Assembly (NCBI GenBank): GCA_963618495.1
Contig: CAVESF010000031.1
Span: 1-20,163, forward strand
Direction of reading: 5' to 3'
DNA: 20,163 bases
DNA from: Apopatosoma sp963618495
GTDB taxonomy: Bacteria; Bacillota; Clostridia; Oscillospirales; CAG-272
Part shown: positions 1-5,669 of the stretch, in pieces
How positions within the stretch are numbered: the stretch's first letter is position 1
Layout of the letters: the number at the start of each line of letters is the position of its first letter
Position numbers and translations under genes: made by a program
Notes under the pieces: model-generated
Told to the model about the DNA's origin: nothing
Databases searched by the model: none
What the model saw: the letters and a program-made list of their open reading frames with translations, nothing else

Positions 1-286
1 AGCGCGTCTTGCCCGAGCGGCGAGCGGATTTGTACAAAATCAACAAATTATTGCCGTATTCAAATTTATGCATCTTTCACAAACTTTCAAAAATGTAAAA
101 TTTACTATTGACTTTTGCCATACTTTTGTTTTATCTGTGTTTTTATGGCTTTCTTCGGCGTCGCCGAGACAGAGTAATTTCGCGCTCTGCCGGAGCGCGA
201 CCACCACTGTCAGTGGACGACACCGCCTTTTGAAAAAGGCGGGCGAAAACTTTAATTATGGACGGAAAAAGCTTTTTTATGCACGC
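1..286. other. Non-coding region with clustered hairpins (possible dispersed repeat remnant)
   Basis: I see no convincing gene here. The first 150 bases are AT-rich. From 157 on there are three back-to-back inverted repeats: CGCGCTC/GAGCGCG with a 5-base loop (181-199), CCACTG/CAGTGG (204-216) and CCGCCTTTT/AAAAGGCGG with a 2-base loop (223-242). The 14-mer at 157-170 (GGCGTCGCCGAGAC) recurs in inverted orientation in the other large intergenic region at 11480-11493. An open frame at 68-478 has no ribosome binding site and runs through the hairpins and the terminator, so I do not call it a gene. The most likely reading is a decayed dispersed intergenic repeat, which is an inference. Confidence 0.4.
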
Positions 287-322
287 AAAAACGCAGGAAA
301 TCCGCGCGCGGATTTCCTGCGT
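287..322 (-). terminator. Intrinsic terminator of the pot operon
   Basis: Positions 291-322 form a perfect 32-base palindrome: ACGCAGGAAATCCGCG followed by its exact reverse complement. Read on the minus strand, the stem is followed by TTTT (complement of 287-290), the usual intrinsic terminator layout. It lies about 110 bases past the stop codon of the last gene of the minus-strand operon. There is no designed loop, so in RNA the middle CGCG would form the tetraloop. Confidence 0.85.
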
Positions 323-431
323 TCCTTTAAACCGATATTGCCGAAAAATTTAAGCTTTCGTAAATGTCTTTATCCGATAAAAATATTTACCCTTTCAGTT
401 TTTTGTTCTGCACTTTTTCAGCATCATTGCC

Positions 432-1133
432 TCAATATATCTCCACTGCGCCGAATGAAGCCCCTGCATTTATCGTAATGCTGTGGTCTCCCTTTCTGTC
501 GGCAACGCTGTTCTTCACCTCGCCGAAAGCAACGTCGCTTTTCACAATGACTGTAGCATCGGCAGGCGTGCGTACAACAGCTCTGGCAAAGGAAGAGCTT
601 ACATTTATCACCACGCCGTCCGAAACAGTAGCGCCGCGCATATCTATGATAAGCTCGCCAAAGCTGACGGAAAAGCTTCCGCCTTTCACATTTTTGCCAT
701 CGTAGTTTATACTTTTAGAGCCGAAAGTCAGTTTTTCCGTCGAAACGCCGTCATACGTCTGCCCGCTCTCGCTGTGACTGACGGAAAATTTCGGTCTGCG
801 TACAACTGCGGAAAAGATGATGCGCAGGGCAATATATATTATCAGAACGGCAAAGAAAAGCTTCCATGTGATGTATTTCCCGATATTTTCAAAGCGGTAT
901 TTGACAAAGAGCACCGCGCCTATGACAAATACGAAAATATCCCATTCGCTGAAGCCGTGCGAGCATATTCCCGCAACGGAAAGCACCATCAGAAGAACGC
1001 ACCACCAGCCCTTGAAAAAGATGTCAAAGCTCCACAAATCGAGCGCACTGCCCGCGAAAGCAATGCCTACGGCAAGGAGAACAAGTCCGTAAAAGATTTT
1101 AACTGTCATTGAGCGGCGAAAACCGTTGTTCAT
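432..1133 (-). CDS. LiaF-like membrane protein (four TM segments plus C-terminal beta domain)
   Basis: This 233-residue protein has four hydrophobic segments in its first 110 residues or so. They are followed by a soluble C-terminal half of short alternating beta strands (about 130-233), with repeating glycine-flanked motifs such as SFGELIIDMRG and ASFGAVEIY. This resembles the LiaF/DUF5668 family: a membrane module plus a 'cell wall-active antibiotics response' beta domain. In Bacillus, LiaF restrains the LiaRS envelope-stress system. No liaR or liaS is visible here, so that role cannot be transferred. The gene starts 14 bases after the potD stop, with AAAGGGGA as ribosome binding site about 9 bases before ATG. 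It is therefore the last gene of the pot operon and is followed by the palindromic terminator. The family call is moderately sure and the function is unknown. Confidence 0.75.
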   Translation of the reverse strand: MNNGFRRSMTVKIFYGLVLLAVGIAFAGSALDLWSFDIFFKGWWCVLLMVLSVAGICSHGFSEWDIFVFVIGAVLFVKYRFENIGKYITWKLFFAVLIIYIALRIIFSAVVRRPKFSVSHSESGQTYDGVSTEKLTFGSKSINYDGKNVKGGSFSVSFGELIIDMRGATVSDGVVINVSSSFARAVVRTPADATVIVKSDVAFGEVKNSVADRKGDHSITINAGASFGAVEIY

Positions 1134-1147
1134 AAATCATATCCCCT

Positions 1148-2419
1148 TTATCTTTTAGAATATTTTTCGAAGAAGAAACGTCTTCTTCTGTTTATTATTA
1201 TGCGGGAAACGAGCAAAGCAACAAGGAAAATCACGATAATCAGGCAGATTATATAAACAGCCGCGCCGATTTCGCTCTCTATTTTCAGTTCTTCCCAGAG
1301 GCTGTTCATATGGTCGCGCGTGGCGTCTGGAAGGTCATAGAAAAATTCCATATTGCTCATATCGAAATCATAGAGGACGGATATCGCATCCGGATGTATC
1401 TCCTCTGTCATATATTCGATATATTCCTCATCATCATAGACAAGCGAATTGGGACTTGCATAGCAAATATATTCCGCATTTGCTATGGCAATCTCCTTTG
1501 ATAGCATAAAATTGATATATTCGAGCGCGAGGTCGTAATTTTTCGTGCTTGCGGGGATGCACATGGCATCGACGAAAACATTCGTGCCCTCCTCGGGATA
1601 GTAGAAAGCGAGATCCTCATTATCGGCGTACATCGTGAAATAGTCGCCCGCATAATAAGGAGCGATAGCCGCGCTTCCGCCCTTCATCTTATTGAAAACC
1701 TCGTCCATTACATAGCCCTGAACAACGCTTTTCTGCTTTTTCAGCAGTGCGAGCGCACTGTCCCATGTTGCGAGGTCATCGGAATTTACGCTTGTTTTCT
1801 GATAATACTGCGCTGTTCCAAAGGCGTCGCGCGGGTTATTGAACTGGAGGATATTGCCTGTATATTCCTCGTCCCACATGAGCGACCAGCTGCCGATATT
1901 CTCATCATCCTCGCGGACAATACCCGTATTATAGATGATGCCGACGGTGCCGTAGGTATACGGCACAGACCACTTTTCATCCGGGTCATAATAAAGCCCT
2001 CTGAATTTCTCGTCTATATACTTATAGTTTTCTATCTTGTCCTTTGGATTCAGTTCTTTCAGCAGTCCCTCCGCGGCAAGGCGCGCTATCATATAATCCG
2101 AGGGGATTATAACATCATAGCTGACAGCGCCGCTGGAAAGCTTGGCATAGAGGTCCTCATTGCTGGAATAAAGCGAATAATTCACAGTTACGTTCTTGCC
2201 AAGCACCTCGCGGCAGTATTTTTCAAATTCCTTATTAGTATCGAGCGAGCCCTCGGAACCGTCGGAAATATATTCGCCCCAGTTGTAAACATAGAGCGTG
2301 GTGCTTCCCTTTGCGGGAGCGTCCGTATCCGCGCCATCCGATTTGCCGCAGGAAGCAATCGAAAAAATGAGCGCCGGGAGAAACGCAAAGCAAAGAACGA
2401 GAGAAAGAATTCTTTTCAT
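1148..2419 (-). CDS. potD: Spermidine/putrescine ABC transporter substrate-binding lipoprotein with C-terminal membrane segment
   Basis: PotD captures extracellular polyamines and delivers them to the PotBC permease. The 423-residue product begins with a lipoprotein signal peptide: MKRILS, a hydrophobic run, then lipobox IASC. The mature binding domain carries family signatures such as LYVYNWGEYISDG, VNYSLYSSNEDLYAKL, YDVIIPSDYMIARL and SVPYTYGTVGIIYNT. The family fold appears to finish near residue 375 (HMNSLWEELKIE). About 48 residues remain: a 21-residue hydrophobic stretch (about 384-404), then a positive tail, INRRRRFFFEKYSKR. E. coli PotD (about 348 residues) has no such tail. The protein would thus be anchored twice, by lipid and by a C-terminal helix. 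The start codon overlaps the potC stop by four bases, with GGGAGGTG upstream. Polyamine specificity is inferred from the complete potABCD order. Confidence 0.92.
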   Translation of the reverse strand: MKRILSLVLCFAFLPALIFSIASCGKSDGADTDAPAKGSTTLYVYNWGEYISDGSEGSLDTNKEFEKYCREVLGKNVTVNYSLYSSNEDLYAKLSSGAVSYDVIIPSDYMIARLAAEGLLKELNPKDKIENYKYIDEKFRGLYYDPDEKWSVPYTYGTVGIIYNTGIVREDDENIGSWSLMWDEEYTGNILQFNNPRDAFGTAQYYQKTSVNSDDLATWDSALALLKKQKSVVQGYVMDEVFNKMKGGSAAIAPYYAGDYFTMYADNEDLAFYYPEEGTNVFVDAMCIPASTKNYDLALEYINFMLSKEIAIANAEYICYASPNSLVYDDEEYIEYMTEEIHPDAISVLYDFDMSNMEFFYDLPDATRDHMNSLWEELKIESEIGAAVYIICLIIVIFLVALLVSRIIINRRRRFFFEKYSKR

Positions 2420-3240
2420 GCTGCAACACCTCCCTTTGTCTTTGCGCGTTTGAATTTTTCACCGCGCGAGCCGGCGAAGTTGACCGCGAGCAGAAGCCCG
2501 AGTATAACAAATACCATCAGTGCGCAGAGCGCGTACATACTGTATTTGACCTCGTGCGCCGTCTGGTTGTAGACATAGAGAGGCAGGGTCTGAAAATCCG
2601 GTGAGCTTACGAAATGGCTTATTACGAAGTCGTCAAGCGAAAGCGTGAAGCCGAGCATGAGACCCGAGATAACACCCGGCATTATCAGAGGGAGCTCCAC
2701 CTTGAAAAAGGTTTTTGTCGGTGTACAGCCAAGATCAAGCGCCGCCTCCGTGAGATGCCTGTCCATACTGCGGAAGCGCGGAAGCACGGAGAGGATAACA
2801 TACGGCAGGTTAAAGGTCGTATGCGCGATAAGCATGGTCATGAGACCGAATTTTATCGGCAGGAAAGCCATTCCCGACGCGGCTACAAAGAGAAGCATCA
2901 TGGAAACGCCCGTTACGATATCGGGATTCATCATCGGGATATTGGTCACCGAGGAAATAGCCGTTTTCACGAACCTTGACTTCATCCTGTCTATGCCGAG
3001 CGCGGCGAAAGTGCCTATCACCGTGGCAAGCAGAGAGGAAGAAACGGCGAGGATAAGCGAATTTTTGAGCGCTTTCAGCGCCTGAGCGTCGCGGAAAAGC
3101 TCCTTATACCAATAGAGCGAGAATGTTGAAAAATGGTTGAGTGAGCCTGCTCTGTTGAAAGAAAATATGACAAGCACGATTATCGGTGCGTAAAGCAGCG
3201 CGAAAATCAGCCACATATAGATTTTCGAGAGTGTTTTCAT
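2416..3240 (-). CDS. potC: Spermidine/putrescine ABC transporter permease PotC
   Basis: PotC is one of two membrane subunits forming the polyamine channel with PotB. The 274-residue protein has about six hydrophobic helices and the permease signature EAALDLGCTPTKTFFKVELPLIMPGVISG (shown in parts: EAALDLGC, then LPLIMPGVISG), the loop that docks on the ATPase. The N-terminus, KIYMWLIFALLYAPIIVLVIFSFN, and the motif FTLSLDDFVISHF are typical of PotC and YdcV-type permeases. Length matches the family. Its start overlaps the potB stop and its stop overlaps the potD start, each as ATGA, so translation of the operon is tightly coupled. The C-terminus ends in a short basic segment, EKFKRAKTKGG. I see nothing broken. 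Confidence 0.93.
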   Translation of the reverse strand: MKTLSKIYMWLIFALLYAPIIVLVIFSFNRAGSLNHFSTFSLYWYKELFRDAQALKALKNSLILAVSSSLLATVIGTFAALGIDRMKSRFVKTAISSVTNIPMMNPDIVTGVSMMLLFVAASGMAFLPIKFGLMTMLIAHTTFNLPYVILSVLPRFRSMDRHLTEAALDLGCTPTKTFFKVELPLIMPGVISGLMLGFTLSLDDFVISHFVSSPDFQTLPLYVYNQTAHEVKYSMYALCALMVFVILGLLLAVNFAGSRGEKFKRAKTKGGVAA

Positions 3241-4061
3241 ACGATAATACCTCCTTCGTCTCCGTCGGTAAAGCGGTTCATCACGGCTACCGATATAAGA
3301 ATAAGTATCATCATTACGAGCGATATCGCCGCGCCTATATGATATGTGTTCACATTCTGGAACTGGCGCTCTATCGTATCGCCGATGAGGTCAAACGAAC
3401 CTCCGCCGAGCTTTTGCGAAATATAGAAGGTGCTGATGGAGGGAACGAAAACCATCGTTATTCCCGAGATAACGCCCGGGAGAGAAAGCGGCAGAGTGAC
3501 GCGGAAAAGCGCTTTCACGTTACTGCAACCGAGGTCGCGCGCCGCCTCCATATAGCGTGGGTCGAGCTTGGAGATGCCCGTGTATATCGGGAGCACCATA
3601 TACGGCAGGAAATCATATACCATGCCGAGAATAACCGCGCCCGATGTGCCGACTATTTTCGCCTTCGGAAGCCCGAGGCTTTCAAAGAGCGAATTGAGAA
3701 GTCCGCCGTTGTCGAGCAGAGCCATGAGCGAATATGTGCGTATCAGCAGGCTTATCCACATGGGGAGCATGAGAAGCACCACCATTATTTTCTGCTTTGT
3801 CGGCGAGAGCTGGGAGATGACGAAAGCGAGCGGATAACCTATGATAAGGCATATCGCCGTCGCTATCAGCGCAAAGCAGACCGAGAGCAGAAATATATGC
3901 GCATAATCGGAGAGCATCGTTATATTGTCAAAAGTAAAGCTGCCGCCGTTATCCGTAAAGGCGAAGTACACGACGAATATAAGCGGGGCCGCCACAAAAA
4001 GAAGCACCCATACTATATGAGGCACTGCGGCAAAGCCCTCGAGAAAAGAACGCTTTTTCAT
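3237..4061 (-). CDS. potB: Spermidine/putrescine ABC transporter permease PotB
   Basis: PotB is the partner membrane subunit of PotC in the polyamine importer. The 274-residue protein has about six transmembrane segments. It carries the ATPase-docking loop EAARDLGCSNVKALFRVTL followed by PLSLPGVISG, and the PotB-like motifs VWVLLFVAAPLIFVVYFAF near the N-terminus, LLPMWISLLIRTYSLMALL, and MVFVPSISTFYISQKLGGG near the C-terminal part. Length is normal for the family. The ATG overlaps the potA stop codon as ATGA, preceded by GAGGA as ribosome binding site inside the end of potA. The short C-terminus after the last helix, MNRFTDGDEGGIIV, is acidic. Confidence 0.93.
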   Translation of the reverse strand: MKKRSFLEGFAAVPHIVWVLLFVAAPLIFVVYFAFTDNGGSFTFDNITMLSDYAHIFLLSVCFALIATAICLIIGYPLAFVISQLSPTKQKIMVVLLMLPMWISLLIRTYSLMALLDNGGLLNSLFESLGLPKAKIVGTSGAVILGMVYDFLPYMVLPIYTGISKLDPRYMEAARDLGCSNVKALFRVTLPLSLPGVISGITMVFVPSISTFYISQKLGGGSFDLIGDTIERQFQNVNTYHIGAAISLVMMILILISVAVMNRFTDGDEGGIIV

Positions 4062-5203
4062 TCCTCTCCCGCCTCCTCGTCCTCTTCCTCGTCATCGACG
4101 ACGGAAAGCTCGTCAAATTCCTCGCTGAAAGAGGAATAGTCGCCGAACATATCGGAATATTCGGATTTCTTCATTACATGTATAGCGTCGGGTTCTATAA
4201 AGAGACCTATCGTGGAATCGGGAGCGCAGTAATCTGTCGTCTGTATCATCCACTTGAAGCCGCCGATATCGACGATTATCTCATAGTGCACGCCCTTGAA
4301 TGTGACGGATGTCACCGTTCCGCGGAGCATTCCCTTTTCGGGCTCCACTATATCTACATCCTCGGGGCGGACAACTATATCAACGCTCTCATTCTTTTCA
4401 AAGCCCGCGTCAAGGCATTTGAATTCGTGACCGGCAAATTTCGCAAGGTAGTCGGCGGGCATTGTGCCGTCCAGAATGTTGGATTCGCCGATGAAATCCG
4501 CAACGAAAGCGTTCACGGGTTCGTTGTAGATATCCGTGGGCGTGCCTATCTGCTGTATCTCGCCGTTTGCCATGACAACTATGGTATCCGACATGGAGAG
4601 AGCCTCCTCCTGGTCATGGGTCACATAGATAAATGTGATACCCGTCTGCTTCTGAATGTTTTTAAGCTCGTTCTGCATATCCTTGCGCAGTTTCAAATCA
4701 AGCGCGGCAAGCGGCTCGTCGAGCAGAAGCACGCGGGGATTGTTTATGAGCGCGCGGGCTATCGCCACTCTCTGCTGCTGACCGCCCGAAAGCGTAGCCA
4801 CCTTGCGGCGTTCAAATCCGCGCAGATTGACGAGGGCGAGCATATCCTCAACACGCTCGACTATTTCCTTTTCCTTTACTTTCCCGACGCGCAGACCGAA
4901 AGCAATATTCTCGAAAACATCGAGATGCGGAAAAAGCGCATATTTCTGAAAAACCGTATTTACCGACCGTTTATACGGCGGCACTTCGTTCACCTTTTTA
5001 TCCATGAAGATGACATCGCCCACATCGGGAGATTCAAAACCTCCGATGATTCGCAGTGTCGTCGTCTTTCCGCAGCCTGAGGGACCGAGCAGAGTCACAA
5101 ACTCCTTATCGTGGATATCGAGGTCAATACTTTTCAGTACCTGTTCGTCGTCGAAGCTTTTTGAAATGTTCTTTAAGCTGATAATAACCTTTGTTTCGTC
5201 CAT
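4058..5203 (-). CDS. potA: Spermidine/putrescine ABC transporter ATP-binding protein PotA
   Basis: PotA hydrolyses ATP to drive polyamine import through PotBC. I choose the ATG at 5203 (MDETKVIISLKNISKSF), giving 381 residues, close to E. coli PotA (378). An in-frame ATG at 5317 would add 38 basic residues unlike the family, and that stretch lies in the structured leader. GTG codons at 5221 and 5215 are less likely alternatives. Visible motifs: Walker A GPSGCGKTTT (about 40-49), signature LSGGQQQRVAIARAL, Walker B VLLLDEPLAALD, and switch histidine in YVTHDQEEAL. The C-terminal TOBE-like domain includes VDIVVRPEDVDIVEPE. The protein ends in a very acidic tail, VVDDEEEDEEAGEE, that I do not associate with the family. 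It is the first gene of the operon and overlaps potB by four bases. Confidence 0.93.
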   Translation of the reverse strand: MDETKVIISLKNISKSFDDEQVLKSIDLDIHDKEFVTLLGPSGCGKTTTLRIIGGFESPDVGDVIFMDKKVNEVPPYKRSVNTVFQKYALFPHLDVFENIAFGLRVGKVKEKEIVERVEDMLALVNLRGFERRKVATLSGGQQQRVAIARALINNPRVLLLDEPLAALDLKLRKDMQNELKNIQKQTGITFIYVTHDQEEALSMSDTIVVMANGEIQQIGTPTDIYNEPVNAFVADFIGESNILDGTMPADYLAKFAGHEFKCLDAGFEKNESVDIVVRPEDVDIVEPEKGMLRGTVTSVTFKGVHYEIIVDIGGFKWMIQTTDYCAPDSTIGLFIEPDAIHVMKKSEYSDMFGDYSSFSEEFDELSVVDDEEEDEEAGEE

Positions 5204-5322
5204 TTCTTCTTTCACTTTCACCTTTTTAATAAATTTTCGTGCGCCCACCGACAAGGTCCGCCTACGCACAGGACGGGAAAACAAATTCCGCATACAACCG
5301 ACAGTTTTCGCCGCCAAGCTTC

Positions 5323-5355
5323 AAAAAAAGCACGAAAAAAAGAGATTTTCCGTGC
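5323..5355 (-). terminator. Intrinsic terminator inside the potA leader
   Basis: On the minus strand, GCACGGAAAA pairs with TTTTTCGTGC (10 pairs, one G-U) around a 6-base loop, and seven T follow directly (complement of 5323-5329). It lies between the only strong promoter and potA, so it points to attenuation rather than to the end of another gene. The next gene upstream, spoIIE, ends at 5670, before the promoter. Confidence 0.8.
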
Positions 5356-5409
5356 AAAAAAAGCGCCGTGAACAATATCAAAAAATATTTTGAACGCGAG
5401 TAGGTGCGG

Positions 5410-5469
5410 GAGGTTTTTGCCGATGCCGCCGCCCGAGTGGAAAGCGCTTTCCGGCATGGCAAAAGCCTC
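5410..5469 (-). other. Long leader hairpin with cre-like palindrome at its apex
   Basis: On the minus strand, GAGGCTTTTGCCATGCCG pairs with CGGCATCGGCAAAAACCTC with only one bulged C and one mismatch. The top of the arm contains the perfect 14-base palindrome GGAAAGCGCTTTCC (5439-5452). The palindrome matches 12 of 14 bases of TGAAAGCGCTTTCA, the classic CcpA operator form, differing only at the two ends. It sits about 42-55 bases downstream of the inferred start site, where roadblock operators are found. It could act as RNA structure, DNA operator, or both. Confidence 0.6.
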
Positions 5470-5500
5470 ATTTTCGTACCTTCTCATGATTCACGAGTGC

Positions 5501-5529
5501 ATTATAGCAGATATGCCTCAAAAATGCAA
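5501..5529 (-). promoter_or_regulatory. Sigma-A promoter of the pot operon
   Basis: Minus strand: -35 TTGCAT (5524-5529), a 17-base spacer, then -10 TATAAT (5501-5506) preceded by TGC, which makes an extended -10. This is a near-consensus vegetative promoter pointing at potA. The expected transcription start is about 5494. Confidence 0.85.
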
Positions 5530-5669
5530 TAGGTTTTATTAAAAAAAGTTGAAAAAAATCGGAATTAACCGTAATTATCCGCGATTAGACCGAAAAAAGC
5601 CGCAGATAAGCTCGGTAAATCTTGCTTTTCTTGCGAAATTCTCCGAAAATCTCCGAAATCCTCTGTTTT

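Larger units (their letters stand above)
5204..5494 (-). ncRNA. Structured 5' leader of the potABCD operon (putative attenuator)
   Basis: Between the inferred transcription start (about 5494) and the potA ATG lie about 290 untranslated bases. They contain a long hairpin (5410-5469) and then an intrinsic terminator (5323-5355), about 120 bases before potA. Such a layout implies that transcription reads into potA only when termination is prevented. The segment ACGAAAA just upstream of the long hairpin (minus strand, 5471-5477) is complementary to TTTTCGT in the 3' arm of the terminator stem, so it could act as an antiterminator. A further GCACGAAAA (5234-5242) repeats the terminator 5' arm downstream. 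I do not recognise a known riboswitch class. The ligand, if any, is unknown; polyamines are an obvious guess from the operon. Confidence 0.55.

Noticed and set aside
108..136. TTGACT with a TTATCT 17 bases later as a plus-strand promoter
   Set aside because: The -10 matches the consensus poorly and no plus-strand gene follows.
68..478. A 136-codon plus-strand frame at the left edge
   Set aside because: It crosses three hairpins, the operon terminator and the 3' end of the LiaF-like gene, and lacks a ribosome binding site.
4178..5080. A 300-codon plus-strand open frame opposite potA
   Set aside because: It lies antisense to a clear potA with all ABC motifs. Long shadow frames are common in this base composition.
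5204..5317. An upstream ATG at 5317 that would lengthen PotA by 38 residues
   Set aside because: The extension is basic, unlike the family, lies in the untranslated leader just after the terminator, and would make PotA longer than known homologues.
5218..5487. An 89-codon minus-strand frame (MRRYENEAFAMPESAF...) in the potA leader, as a leader peptide or small gene
   Set aside because: It has no ribosome binding site, runs through the leader hairpin and the terminator, and shows no protein-like features. RNA structure explains the stretch better.
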